Below, piece after piece: positions 1 through 10,805 of a stretch of DNA of 64,000 nt. Source of the stretch: Dendrophyllia cribrosa (Eukaryota; Cnidaria; Anthozoa; Scleractinia; Dendrophylliidae). Position 1 is the first letter of the stretch, and each line of letters opens with the position of its first letter. The stretch covers positions 6,367,857-6,431,856 of the forward strand of contig JAJLRJ010000001.1 of the NCBI GenBank assembly GCA_024195265.1, written 5' to 3'. A program made the position numbers and the translations under genes. Under the pieces are notes generated by a model that ran no database searches, had not been told where the DNA came from, and saw only the letters and a list, made by a program, of their open reading frames with translations.

Positions 1-334
1 TACACTCTTTTTTGTATATAAAGGACATTTTATATAGGAATGTCGAGGCGATTGCCAAACATTTTAAGAACATGTTAAGAACGTACCCCCCTGCAGTTGA
101 AAGTTATAAATGTCTTTATTTACTAGTATAATGAGCCAAAAAATAGTTTGGTCAGAGCCATAAGTGCAATTGCTGTCCAAATAAACCCAACATATTAGAA
201 TACACATAGTAACAAGTACAACGTGGTTCCTCATTGCAACGTATACAATTCTCAGTTTTTCCATTTTATAATAGCAAGTACGTATAATAATTGACAAATT
301 TGTAGAACTTAGCCTTATATTTATACTTATTCTT
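1..334. other. No gene seen
   Basis: AT-rich sequence with no convincing exon, RNA gene or inverted repeat. Confidence 0.4.
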
Positions 335-342
335 GGCTTGCA

Positions 343-630
343 CTAGCCTGATTCTCAGACGGTCCCAGATCACTCGCACCCACTCCCTCCTCTCCCCATC
401 TGATGTCCCTTGTTTGAGTGCTTGTCCTTTACCGACCATATCCACCAATCAGTGGGTTGTTAGACATTTTTCTACATCAAGAATTTCAAGAATGCGACTG
501 AACATCTCTGATTGGTAGAAATACTAAACGCTCAGATGACATCAAGAACAAGCCCTCGAAAAAAAGGACATCAGACAGGGAGAGAAGAGAGTCAGTGCCA
601 GCGACTTCAGATCCTCCGAGAATCAGGCTA
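343..630. mobile_element. hAT-like MITE with 8-bp target duplication
   Basis: The ends are CTAGCCTGATTCTC and its reverse complement, GAGAATCAGGCTA. The 8-mer GGCTTGCA flanks both sides (335-342 and 631-638). The arms stay loosely complementary for about 90 bases. It has no coding capacity. An 8-bp duplication is typical of hAT-type transposition; the superfamily call is inference. Confidence 0.8.
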
Positions 631-638
631 GGCTTGCA

Positions 639-1879
639 GATGCCGTCATAAAAATTCAAATCCTGCAATTAAAAAAGCAAAGCTGTTTCTAACATGAGGC
701 GCAGTTACACACTTCACGGAAAATGGCATTTCCCATGATAGAACATCCCGCGGTGTATCGCGGTGCACTTGGGTTTAGTATGTTAACCAGAGGTTACATG
801 CGATTTGTGATTTACCAAGGTAACAAAAATGTCACGAGATTCAGTGAGTCACTTTTTCATTTGCGGTTACGAATTGATGTCAAACGGAGCATCGTGATTG
901 GCTCTTGTACCTTGGACATCAAAACACCATTAAATGTCATGGGCGCTTAGTGTTATCTTTTTTATGTATCCATGGATATTTACCACGGGAAATTTACCTC
1001 GGGAAATGTCGGTCACACTGATCACAGCACTAAATGCAGTTTCCCATGGTTAATTAAGAATTGGTTCATGCTTCGCGTGCGTCTACGAGTTATGGATGCA
1101 CGCGGGAAGTTTGGAGAGCACGAGAACTCTAGCTTCTCGAGTGAACGAAAAAAGGCGCGAAAATTATTGCTGCGTATCGCAGTTCACCTTGGCGAAGCTG
1201 AATGAAAGTTCACCTTGGCAAAGCTGTTCAAACCGCACAAGTTTCTGAAAATGTCTTCTAATAATTGGCTTTGAAATATGGTATATGCTTTATGCTTCCT
1301 TGAAAATGTTCCTAAACATTCTTTGAAGCGGATTGGAACCGAAAAATCTCACTACGCGGCTGAAGGAACTTAACGGACGAGCACGTTTGTATTTTTTCGC
1401 ATCACGGGTTGCATGTTGTGCGCAAGTTTTGTCGAACTCAGTCTGCTCAATGGAGAAATGGTTCATGAACTGAAACGGAGACTCGCTGTGCAGTCCAAAA
1501 GCCGTTGTTAATTGAAAAGAGAACAACTTATGCTTTTAGTATGGATTGACTTCGGACTTGAAATGTGTGGACTGAAGATGGTCTGTGTCAAAACAACAAC
1601 AAGAACAATTCAACTCGTTTAAACTTGTAAAATTATTTTTCTGGAAAGCTGGGTGCTAAAGGAAGGAAAACATTTTCTTGTTTCCGAGCAGCAAAATTTG
1701 TTTCCGCAACATATGTTTCCCCCGAGACTAAACTGGGAAACATTTGCCTCCGCAACAATGTTTCCGCAACAATGTTTTCCTAGTTTAGCCAGGCCCTTAT
1801 AGATGCACGCTCGCCCTATTGATTTAGATTGGGCTAATTTCCTGGCTATGTTATAAAGGGTCATTTACCACGGTAAAAG
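639..1879. other. No gene seen
   Basis: Only short open frames of no recognisable family and scattered short repeats. Nothing supports an exon or RNA gene. Confidence 0.4.
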
Positions 1880-2455
1880 TGCCCCAGGTAACCGCACCTA
1901 TGGTATGTAGATACTAGTGTTACAATCCTTCACAAAAAGTTTCAGGTTTTACCGATGTTTTGTATCCGATTTGTGAAGGTTTTAAATGTGTCACGCAATT
2001 CACCGAGGAGCCTTTGATTGTAAGGAAGGTCGCTTAAACATGAGCCAGCGATGTGTAGAGCATTTCTTATTCACGGGTTGGCTCACAGGAGCCTTCATTA
2101 TTAAAAAGTCTAAAACTCGTTCGCCTATAACAATTGATTTTAATTCTTAAGGATTTTAATTCTTAAGGATTAGTCGGTAGTTTTATTATCAATTTGTAAT
2201 TTGTAAGATTTTATTTTATTAATTGTAATGCGCTTTTGATTATTTTTATAGAAAAAGCGCAGTATAAGAAATACATATTATTATTATATTACTATTATTG
2301 AACAATATGCTTTGGCGCTTCAGCGTTTGGCCCAGATGTGTAGTTTTAAACTCTCTACAATTCCATAAATTAACATTTTGTAATCGACATCTGTTTTTTA
2401 ATGCTTCTGAATTTTGAAATGACATGATATGACGTAAGTGCAAGCCAAGAATATC
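1880..2455. repeat. Dispersed repeat, copy 1 (copy 2 at 42865-43350)
   Basis: Blocks match the second copy in the same order: TCAGGTTTTA, TTTTAAATGTGTCACGCAAT, CTCGTTCGCCTATAAC, TTTTAAACTCTCTACAAT and ATGACGTAAGTG. This copy has an AT-rich insertion near 2140-2280. No protein is recognisable; it looks like an old interspersed repeat. Confidence 0.6.
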
Positions 2456-2532
2456 AGTTCTCTCTTATTATTCATTTAATGATTTACTGAAATACATTAT
2501 TTTATCCTTAAGAACGTGTTCGGACTTTTGAA

Positions 2533-2982
2533 GCGGTTTTCAATGGACCATTTCCGAGTTACGTTATACCTCGTTGTCAAAGCGAGGCTAGGTGCACAAC
2601 CTTTCATTTGAAAATGTTTTTTTATTCAAATGCAAATAAAACTCATCTTCATATGAAAGGTTGTGCACCAAGCCTCGCTTTGACAGCGAGGCATAACGTA
2701 CTGAACTCGGAGATGGCTTATTGAGTCAGTTGCAAAACCAAAACCAAAGTAATCACTCGGGCCAGCGGTTACAACAGACGCAGACAAACCAATGAATCAA
2801 TCAGAACTCGAAGCAAATACATGTAGCCGGCGCCAAGCGCGGGAAAACGCGTGCAGGCAAGTCACGATTGGTTTTGGTTTTACTTCTGATTGGTTGAGAA
2901 AGTGGCGCGAGATTTTATAGCCAATCACAAATCATAACAATGCAAAACCAAAGCAATCGCGAAATTAATTTCGATACTCAAT
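2533..2982. mobile_element. MITE family with GCGGTTTTCAAT ends, copy 1
   Basis: The interior (AAAACCAAAGTAAT, ACATGTAGCCGG, TTTACTTCTGATTGG, AAAGTGGCGCGAGAT) recurs at 53772-54062. A shorter relative is at 34518-34718. The ends are GCGGTTTTCAAT and ATACTCAAT. This copy is split by the inverted repeat at 2546-2714. Confidence 0.65.
2546..2714. mobile_element. Nested inverted-repeat MITE
   Basis: Arms of about 60 bases (2547-2608 and 2652-2714) share GGTGCACAACCTTTCAT and AAAGCGAGGC as reverse complements around a short AT-rich loop. It sits inside the copy-1 MITE, which was therefore probably there first. Confidence 0.7.
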
Positions 2983-2986
2983 AACG

Positions 2987-3136
2987 ATATTCGTATTCAC
3001 GGTATTGAACTGGAACTAGCGTGCAGTCGAGGCTCATGCGGGGGAATCTTTTCACATGCAAATATTTGTAATGATATTCCCCCGCATTAGCCTCGACTGT
3101 AAGCTAGTTCCAGTTCAATACCGAGAATACGAATAT
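2987..3136. mobile_element. Near-perfect inverted repeat
   Basis: Arms of about 62 bases (ATATTCGTATTC inward, and GAATACGAATAT at the far end) enclose a 24-base loop. It lies less than 200 bases upstream of the P450 start codon, so transcripts or single strands could form a long hairpin close to the promoter. Confidence 0.75.
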
Positions 3137-3269
3137 TGTCTATTGGATACACTCAGTCGCTTTATGCTGCAGAAATCGGGTTAAGCTCCGGCAGCAGTGG
3201 ACCACTTGGCTCGTGATTTTTTTTACCTTTTTACTGAGCAGTACTTGACGAAATCACGTTCTGAATGCC

Positions 3270-3305
3270 TCACAGTATTTATTTGTTATATCCTAATTTA
3301 GCAGA
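3270..3305 (+). promoter_or_regulatory. Conserved proximal leader of the P450 genes
   Basis: The bases before the start codon closely match those before the second P450 copy (27799-27834), including TGCCTCACAGTATTTAT and a final GAGAATGG or CAGAATGG. Fainter similarity (CAGTCGCTT) reaches about 150 bases upstream. This supports a shared 5' UTR or core promoter and the choice of ATG. No clear TATA box is placed. Confidence 0.5.
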
Positions 3306-5373
3306 ATGGATGCCAACAGCAAGCAAGCTGAACTAGACCCCAATTCATCTTATGTTACGATCCCCATTGCGTTTGTAACAGCTGGCATTGCCGTGTTACT
3401 GTATATATTCTGGCGAGAAGCATGTAATGAAGCCCTTCGCAAGAAAATCAACGCTCCAAGCCCGAAGGCGTGGCCCGTTATTGGCAATTTGCTCGATACC
3501 AGAAAATTTAATGGCGTTCACCTCTTGTTGTGCTACTACATTAAAACCTGCGGCAAGGTGTTCTCATTTAGTATGGGAGCAAAGCCCATAGTTGTAATCG
3601 CTGATCCAGATATCCTGAAGCAGATCTTGGTGAAAGATTTCTCGAACTTCCGAAATCGCTTTTTGCAAGTGAAGCCCAAAGGAACGATAGCCAAAGGCGT
3701 GTTTCTTGTGTGTGATGAAGATTGGAAGCGTATCCGCGCGACACTTACTCCGACGTTCAGTGCAAGGAAAATGAAGGGAATGGTGTCGATGATCGAGGAA
3801 TCGTTTGACAGATTGATGGAGAAAATAGAGAAAGTTGTTGATACAGGTATGTGGGATTTTGGCTGCACCCCATCCCCCGTCCCCGTTCCCCGTCCCCCTT
3901 CCCCTTCCCCGTCCTCTGTCCCCCGTCCCCCGTCCCCCGTCCCCCGTCCCCCGTCCCCCGTCCCCTGTCCCCGTCCCCCTTGTACATCTGATTTCTAGCG
4001 TAGAAATGTCTTCAGGGAGTTAAAAATCTTCAATGTCCTTTTGTTTGCCCTGGTTATTGTTTTGACAATTTTTCAATCCACTTGGAGGAAAACACCTCCA
4101 AGTGGAAAAAAAAACACAACAAAATGGCATTTAAGTGAAGTGAAGATAGACAAGCTCTATTGGCAAAACAAACAAAGAGTCCTTTCCTATGGTACTTAAC
4201 AAATTGGTGCCAAATGTTTAGCTTGCGAGGTAAAATCCACCGTAAGTTTGACCATCCAAGTGAATGCTTTTAGGCAGTATGGTTGTTTGGTGCTGTTCCT
4301 TTTTCGATATATAATTTTAACCTTGTTTGTTGTTCGGAGTTAAAATGTTAATCATGTATCGTCGTAATAATTGTATATCTATTGCGTTTTTAGGTGAATC
4401 TGTGGATATGTTAGACTGTTTCAGTAGAATGACGCTAGAAGTTATACTTTCCACTGCATTTGGTGTCCAGACTGACATTCAAAATGACAAGGAAAGCGTG
4501 ATGTTTGAGAAAGTGAAGATGGTGTTTCGCACGCCGTGGATAGTGGACATTTTGAGACGGTTTCCTTTTGGAATATATCTATTGAGGATTCTTCAACAAG
4601 TCCGCGGTCAGTCGGGAGGCTACTTCGAAAAGGTGGCTTCGGATATTGTACAGCAACGGAGAACAACTGGGCCAACAGGGCGGCAAGACCTAATGCATCT
4701 GATGCTGACAGCGAATGAGGAGTCAACCGAGGAGGGAGTCTCCAAACTCACGGATGAAGAAATCATCGGTCAGTGTCAGATCTTTCTCTTTGCGGGATAC
4801 GAAACCTCGAGCAATACGCTGGCGTGCATCACCTACCACCTGGCTCTGAACCCGGAAGTACAAGACAAGTTAAGGGAGGAAATCGAGAAAGCAGCGAAGG
4901 CAAACCCCGACAGCATGCTGTATGAGCTTGCTCACAATATCGAGTACCTGGATTGCATCATAAATGAGGCACTGCGGCTTAACCCGCCGTTGGCTCTGGT
5001 AAACCGCGAATGTGTCGAAGATTACGAGGTTAACGGCATTCACATTCCCGCGGGACTAGAAGTGATCATTCCTGTGTATTTTCTTCATCGAGATCCGGAT
5101 GCTTGGCCCGACCCGGAAAAGTTCGATCCCGAGAGATTCCGAAGCCCCGCCAAAGACACCCGTCACCCGTACCAGTTCTTGCCATTCGGTTTAGGTCCAA
5201 GGTCCTGTATCGGGATGAGATTTGCCCTCATGGAGATCAAGATTGCCTTGGTGAAATTCCTGATGAAGTACAAGTTTGTTCGATCACCCGAGACCCAAGT
5301 TCCTCTGGAAATTTTAGCTGGTGTCACTCTGATTCCAAAACATGGTGTCCACGTTAGAATAGAACAAGTTTAG
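3306..5373 (+). CDS. Cytochrome P450, CYP3-clan-like, two exons (3306-3846, 4394-5373)
   Basis: Haem-thiolate monooxygenase of the endoplasmic reticulum. Joining the exons across a GT...AG intron gives 1521 nt, a 506-residue protein of normal P450 length. Residues 17-36 are a hydrophobic membrane anchor, followed by a proline-rich hinge (PSPKAWPVIGNL). Helix C has WKRIR. The oxygen-activation helix I motif is AGYETS (about 314-319), ExxR is EALR (372-375), PERF is at 426-429, and the haem loop is FGLGPRSCIG with the ligand Cys at about 452. The split codon is Gly181 (phase 1). Substrate cannot be read from the sequence; in animals this clan often oxidises xenobiotics, steroids or lipids. The start is the first ATG before the anchor and is conserved in the copy at 27.8 kb. 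No disabling change is visible. Confidence 0.93.
3868..3982 (+). repeat. C-rich minisatellite in the P450 intron
   Basis: About 110 bases of CCCCGTCCC-type repeat begin 20 bases after the splice donor of the intact P450 gene. The opposite strand carries many G-runs. The equivalent intron at 28.4-31.1 kb lacks it but carries a different G-rich array. Confidence 0.85.
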
Positions 5374-5693
5374 GATTTTACTGGCTTACAATTATTTTTT
5401 TCTCTTTCCTTTGATTTCCATCTTAATTTTAATTAGCTATCGCTGGTCTTGTCAACAGGACTGCTCGATTTTGATATTTCATGGAAATTTATCAAGATAT
5501 GATAAGATATTTCTCTTTAGTTGTACCATTCCGTTTTTAGTTTTAAAAGTTTTTATTTTTTATTTTTTAGATTTAAAAGAAAAGTAATAAATTATCTTCT
5601 AAGTAAATTTTTATAAAATTTTAATGGTAGTTTTATCTTCTTATTATAATTTTATTTATTACTTGACACTGAAACGCCCCACAAAGGAGTGGC

Positions 5694-5699
5694 AATAAA
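5694..5699 (+). terminator. Candidate polyadenylation signal of the intact P450 gene
   Basis: AATAAA lies 321 bases after the stop codon, just before a TATTGTATTGTATC stretch. The duplicated copy keeps the same AATAAA near 9690. Confidence 0.5.
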
Positions 5700-6275
5700 G
5701 TATCATATTGTATTGTATCAATGACTGGGAATGTTTCTGCACAAATCGTGCCATGACAGATGAAATCGGTTCGGTAGTAAAACGCGCGTTCTGCGCTTTG
5801 CTCAGTGTGATTTGGAGTAGGCCTGGCACTAGAGTTACAGGCCATTGCGTGTTTATCTGGTTTTTGACAAGATTGAGGTTATGGGATTGCCAACACTGTC
5901 AAACTAGATAATGCTTGTACCTAGATAGCCTTTTTACTTTTTATATATTACACATTTCTGCGATGTTTTGTATTTTTGCGCTGACTGGCTTACTCTGTAT
6001 AAAGTTGTTACCGCTCTCTCTTTGGACGAACGAAGGGGGGAGGGGAAGGGAGGTGGGGAAGTAGGTTAGGCAACTTTAAGTTATACTCAGTAACAGAATT
6101 ATGTCATGTTCCATTAACTAGAATACCTTGATTGTTTGAGTAAAGTTTTACCTTTGACAATCGCAGACTAGTTTGGACGATTTAATCCGGAGGTCGTGAC
6201 TTTATTTCTCGACGTGGTCAACTATTTTGTCTTATATGAACTCTTGTTCTTAGGCCATCGTAACTTGATTGAAAA

Positions 6276-6645
6276 TAAAACACAAACAGCGGTGATAAAC
6301 ATGGTAAACCAACGCATTTTATAATAAACTTGACGTTTCGTATGCTAAGCGACATACATATTTTCAAAAGTAACCGTTACAGTGTTTACTGCGTCAGCAG
6401 TGAGAAGCCGTTGCTTTATAAGCTGTAGCTTCTTAGGACTGACAGTCCGTACTCAATATTAAATTACTGTTAAGATACTTTTTTTTTCTTAATCTTGGTT
6501 CCAGACCTCCATTTTAACTATATAAACAGTTTTCAAACACTGTAACGGTTACTTTTGAAAATGTATGTTGCTTAGCATACGAAACGTCAAGTTTATTATA
6601 AAATGCATTGGTTTACCATGTTTATCACCGCTGTTTGTGTATTAT
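6276..6645. mobile_element. Foldback element with arms of about 110 bp
   Basis: The left arm (6276-6387) and right arm (6535-6645) are reverse complements through CACAAACAGCGGTGATAAAC, GACGTTTCGTATGCTAAGC and AACCGTTACAGTGTTT. The centre is unique and non-coding. The duplicated copy begins near 10236 and its right arm is interrupted by the Penelope insertion. Confidence 0.85.
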
Positions 6646-6909
6646 ATTTTGTCTTAGTTTCTTGGTTTCCCGATTTTCTTTTTTAGGACTTCTTAGCACT
6701 CCCGCATTCATGAATTAATTTCATTTCATTTCATTCGAGTGTTAAACGTGGGTGACACCCATGGAAAATCATAAAAAAATAACATAAATAAACATCTTCA
6801 CCCAGCATGTATACTCACCGAAAGTTTTAAAATCTCAGCCAAAAAAAATATAAAACATAAAAGCAACAACAAAAAGAACTACAAAATTTCGGCTACAAAA
6901 AAAGCGTCG

Positions 6910-6981
6910 TTCCCATACCGGGAATCGAACCCGGGCCACGGCGATGAGAGCGCTGGATCCTAACCACTAGACCATATGGGA
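6910..6981 (-). tRNA. tRNA-Glu(CTC), copy 1
   Basis: A 72-nt cloverleaf. The acceptor stem TCCCATA/TATGGGA pairs perfectly. The A box is TGGTCTAGTGGTTAGGA, the B box GGGTTCGATTCCC, and the anticodon loop CTCTCAT gives CTC. One A-C mismatch sits in the anticodon stem. A run of seven T follows the 3' end, as expected for a polymerase III terminator. Confidence 0.85.
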
Positions 6982-7248
6982 GTTGATGGATGTCACTGGA
7001 CAATTTGTTTCCTGTAAAGTTGCAGGCTTTAGATTATATTAGACAAAATATAAAAGAAATTCATGTAATGAAGTCAAGGATACAAATCTAAAAACATTAA
7101 TAAATCTTATCCAACTGAGAACGCTAAATTCATAAAAAATTAACCTGATTAAACATCTTCATAAAGCATGCATTTACCACCGAAAGGTTTAAAATTTCGG
7201 TTGAAAAGAAAATTGACAAAATAAAAACAACAATAAAAAGACGTGCCG

Positions 7249-7320
7249 TTCCCACACCGGGAATCGAACCCGGGCCACGAGGGTGAGAGCGTCGGATCCT
7301 AACCACTAGACCATATGAGA
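7249..7320 (-). tRNA. tRNA-Glu(CTC), copy 2, probably degenerate
   Basis: Same unit 339 bases downstream. The anticodon stem has a C-C mismatch (CGACG against CCTCG) and the acceptor stem uses G-U pairs. The A and B boxes and a T5 terminator are kept. It may be a decaying gene. Confidence 0.7.
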
Positions 7321-7535
7321 GTTAACGAAAATCAGAGGACAATTTGTTTCTCGTAAAGTTGCAGGCTTCAGATTAAACAAAATATAAAAATATTCATGTA
7401 ATTAAGTCAAACTGTACAAATCTAAAAACATCCATAAATCTTATCTAATCTACAGTATTTGCTAAAAAATATTATGGAAAATCAGCATGTATACATCACC
7501 GAAAAGTCTAAAATATCGGCTGAAAAGACGTGTCG

Positions 7536-7607
7536 TTCCCACACCGGGAATCGAACCCGGGCCACGGCGGTGAGAGCGCCGGATCCTAACCACTAGACCA
7601 TATGGAA
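7536..7607 (-). tRNA. tRNA-Glu(CTC), copy 3
   Basis: Anticodon stem CGGCG/CGCCG is perfect and the loop is CTCTCAC. The acceptor stem TTCCATA/TGTGGGA pairs with two wobbles. T4 follows the 3' end. The TTAA-flanked element at 7640 starts 33 bases from its 5' end. Confidence 0.82.
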
Positions 7608-7639
7608 GTTGACGGATGTCAGAGGACAATTTGTTTTTG

Positions 7640-8506
7640 TTAATGGCTCCGTCAATACCAAGCCCGCCCATTCCCCCCCGGGCATTTTCCTTCCCAAGGG
7701 TGGGGCATTTGCTAAAACAGGTCAGCCCAGGGGTGGGGCATTGTCAAAACAACGTTATCTTTTGGATTTTAAAATTCGTGCATGCTTGCTTGTTTATTTT
7801 AAATTTCCTGATTGCCCCCAATATAAAAATATAAAAAATGAGATGATAAACGTCCTTTGGGTCCCGCACCTTTCAAGTGAACCGGAGCAACAGACCGAAC
7901 GCAATGATATTCCATTTTATTTTTAAAATAAGTTTCTCACAATTTTCAAACAGGCCAGCTAGTGCCTTACCTTTCAATTGCCACAGAAGATAATATCACG
8001 GTAAAATTTCAATTTTTGTTAACGTCTTATTTGACAACTTTCGTGGCCATGGTGTCTTTTCATCAGGATATGTCGCAACAGAAGAATCTGGCATTTAAAA
8101 ATTCAATGGCAACTTACTTGAAAAAGCATTGCAATCAACGGCGATCTTAAATGGATTGAACGTAAGCATAATTTTAATCAAAATTAACAACAATAACAAC
8201 GAGAATCGACAGGAAATTATTGGAGTCACAGTAATACTGAGGTAAAACGAAAGAATTCCTAGCATGAATAAAGATCCATTTATTTGTGAACAATTATTGC
8301 TTCCATCAATAATCATTAAAATGAAATTTTGATCTTGTCCCATGGGTTGAGCATTTGCACTCTTCCAGATGCCCCACTGTGGGGATTTGTACGTATAAGC
8401 TGACCCCACCGTGGGGCATTTGCAACATTATTTAAAAAAAAAAAGAGACAAATGCCCGACAAATGCCCGGGGGGATGGGCGGGCTTGGAATTGACGGAGC
8501 CATTAA
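7640..8506. mobile_element. Non-autonomous element flanked by TTAA
   Basis: TTAATGGCTCCGTCAAT begins the left end and its complement ends the right. The inverted repeats run about 46 bases with AAGCCCGCCCA in both. TTAA at each boundary suggests a piggyBac- or Kolobok-like integration. No transposase remains. It broke the third tRNA repeat unit. Confidence 0.8.
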
Positions 8507-8529
8507 CTCGTAAATAAGGGAAGGGTTGA

Positions 8530-8625
8530 ACGAAATGGGAGAAAATTTCACTCGATCGCTTGATCACTCGCTCAATCACTCGCTTGATCACTCGCTCAAT
8601 AACTCGCTTGATCGGCCATTAACAT
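8530..8625 (+). repeat. Short tandem GATCACTCGCTT repeat shared with a P450 intron
   Basis: GAACGAAATGG, AGAAAATTTCACTCGATCGC and repeated GATCACTCGCT units recur at 30385-30460, inside the intron of the second P450 copy. Confidence 0.6.
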
Positions 8626-8812
8626 TGAAAATAGAACTAAAAACTGCAAAAGACCGCAAACGATAATGCTGTAAACGATATGTAGGATCTACGAAAGACC
8701 TAATAAGCCAAAAATGAACAAACATAACCGACAAACTGCAAGGCTGATCTGACTACGTAAAAAAAGTAGATTTTGCGAGACACCAATACGACAGAAACCG
8801 ATAAAGCAGGGT

Positions 8813-8867
8813 AGCAACCGCGGACAGCTGTTTCGTCCTGTTTGGGACTCGTCAGCGCGGTGTAGCT
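8813..8867 (-). ncRNA. Hammerhead ribozyme, type I (copy 1)
   Basis: Read on the minus strand: stem Ib AGC/GCU; internal loop UACA/UU; stem I CCGCG/CGCGG (8856-8860 with 8818-8822); core CUGACGA (8855-8849); stem II GUCC/GGAC; core GAAA; very short stem III (AC...GU around AGCU); and GUC with the predicted cleavage after the C at 8823. All invariant core bases are present. Stem III as short as this is known from hammerheads of Penelope-like elements and retrozymes. The flanks resemble those of the copy at 28.7 kb, so both belong to one element family. Confidence 0.85.
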
Positions 8868-9015
8868 TGTAGCAAACTGAAGAACGACTACAAGAATGCA
8901 GTCGTAAATAGATTGCACAATGGCCCGTACACAATATCAAGTTCCGTACCTTGGAACCAACTTATCACCCGCATCACGCGTGCCACATCACGTGTTGCGG
9001 GGAACAAACTTGCTT

Positions 9016-9400
9016 GTTGGCTCTGGTAGACCGCGAATGTGTCGAAGATTACGAGGTTAACGGCATTCACATTCCCGCGGGACTAGAAGTGATCATTCCT
9101 GTGTATTTTCTGCATCGAGATCCGGATGTTTGGCCCGACCCGGAAAAGTTCGATCCCGAGAGATTCCGAAGCCCCGCCAAAGAAACCCGTCACCCGTACC
9201 AGTTCTTGCCATTTGGTTTAGGTCCAAGGTCCTGTATAGGGATGAGATTTGCCCTAATGGAGATCAAGATTGCCTTGGTGAAATTCCTGATGAAGTACAA
9301 GTTTGTTCGATCACCCGAGACCCAAGTTCCTCTGGAAATTTTAGCTGGTGTCACTCTGATTCCAAAACATGGTGTCCACGTTAGAATAGAACAAGTTTAG
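9016..9400 (+). pseudogene. 3' fragment of a cytochrome P450 gene
   Basis: The last 127 codons and stop of the P450 (from about the LVxREC segment through PERF and the haem loop FGLGPRSCIG) are intact. Everything upstream is missing: no anchor, helix C, helix I or ExxR. The open frame reaches back to 8951 through unrelated sequence, so an ATG there is probably accidental. Coding bases differ from the intact gene at about seven sites. At least four of those match the copy at 31.8-32.0 kb, which suggests mosaic ancestry or gene conversion. Confidence 0.88.
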
Positions 9401-10666
9401 GATTTTACTGGGTTACAATTATTTTTTCTCTTTCCTTTGATTTCCATCTTAATTTTAATTAGCTATCGCTGGTCTTGTCACCAGGACTGCTCGATTTTGA
9501 TATTTCATGGAAATTTATCAAGATATGATAAGGTATTTCTCTTTAGTTGTGCGATTCCGTTTTTAGTTTTAAAAGAAAAGTAATAAATTATCTTCTAAGT
9601 AAATTTTTATAAAATTTTAATGGTAGTTTTATCTTCTTATTATAATTTTAGTTATTACTTGACACTGAAACGCCCCACAAAGGAGTAACAATAAAGTATC
9701 ATATTGTATTGTATCAAGGACTGGGAATGTTTCTGCACAAATCGTGCCATGACAGATGAAATCGGTTCGTGTGATTTGGAGTAGGCCTGGCACTAGAGTT
9801 ACAGGCCATTGCGTGTTTATCTGGTTTTTGACAAGATTGAAGTTATGGGATTGCCAACACTGTCAAACTAGATAATGCTTGTACTTAGATAGCCTTTTTA
9901 CTTTTTATATATTAAACATTTCTGCGATGTTTTGTATTTTTGCACTGACTGGCTTGCTCTGTATAAAGTTGTTGCCGCTCTCTCTTTGGACGAACGAAGG
10001 GGGGAGGGGAGGGGAGGTGGGGGAAGTAGGTTAGGCAACTTTAAGTTATACTCAGTAACAGAGAATTATATCATGTTCAATTAACTAGAATACCTTGATT
10101 GTTTGAGTAAAGTTTTACCTTTAACAATCGCAGACTAGTTTGGACGATTTAATCCGGAGGTCGTGACTTTATTTCTCGACGTGGTCAACCATTTTGTCGT
10201 ATATATACTCTTGTTCTTAGGCCATCGTGACTTGATTGAAAATAAAACACAAACAGCGGTGATAAACATGGTAAACCAACGCATTTTATAATAAACTTGA
10301 CGTTTCGTATGCTAAGCGACATACATATTTTCAAAAGTAACCGTTACAGTGTTTACTGCGTCAGCAGTGAGAAGCTGTTGCTTTATTAGCTGAAGCTTCT
10401 TAGGACTGACAGTCCGTACTCAATATTAAATTACTGTTAAGATACTTTTTTTTTCTTAATCTTGGTTCCAGACCCCTATTTTAACTATATAAACAGTTTT
10501 CAAACACTGTAACGGTTACTTTTGAAAATGTATGTTGCTTAGCATACGAAACAAATGAATGGGGTTAGTTTCTAGAGAAACTGTGGTGCTGCGTCGGTGG
10601 GGGGATGAAACACGAGAATTTAGTTTTATCGACTGAGTCGATAAGGTAAATTGACCACCGTAAAAA

Positions 10667-10715
10667 GATTCAAATAGCTGACGTTTCGAGCGCTAGCCCT
10701 TCGTCGGAGCGAATC
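10667..10715 (-). ncRNA. Decayed hammerhead-like fold, left Penelope end
   Basis: Minus strand: GAUUC/GAAUC and GCU/AGC form a bulged stem I. CCGACGA stands where CUGANGA is required (U to C). Stem II GGGC/GCUC follows an extra A, then GAAA, CG and UC. The fold is clear, but the core change should impair cleavage. Confidence 0.5.
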
Positions 10716-10805
10716 AAGGAATTGTGGGTAGTGTGTGGTTTTATATAGTAAGCGGTGGAGCTACGCTATTGGTGGAAATTTGGTGACGTGAAAAACAAAT
10801 GTAGA

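Larger units (their letters stand above)
4989..7630 (+). repeat. Segmental duplication, unit A
   Basis: From GTTGGCTCTGGT in P450 exon 2, this block runs through the 3' UTR, the foldback at 6276-6645 and three tRNA-Glu genes. It reappears from 9016 onward (offset 4027 across the coding part, no indels) up to about 13.75 kb once the Penelope insertion is removed. 5700-6275 holds only 3' flank, including a G-rich run near 6037. Confidence 0.9.

Noticed and set aside
6340..6600. GAAACGTC next to a stem in the foldback arms as another hammerhead
   Set aside because: No CUGANGA core lies upstream on either strand, so only the 3' half of the motif is matched.
7462..7671. Recurrent peptide with PYGLVVRIRRSHRRGPG in several frames
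   Set aside because: It is the translation of the tRNA-Glu genes.
8040..8125. TCATCAG with GAAA on the minus strand
   Set aside because: No stem II forms between the two core segments and stem III does not close.
8951..9015. ATG at 8951 as the start of a short functional P450
   Set aside because: The upstream 22 codons are unrelated to P450 and the protein would lack the anchor, helix I and ExxR.
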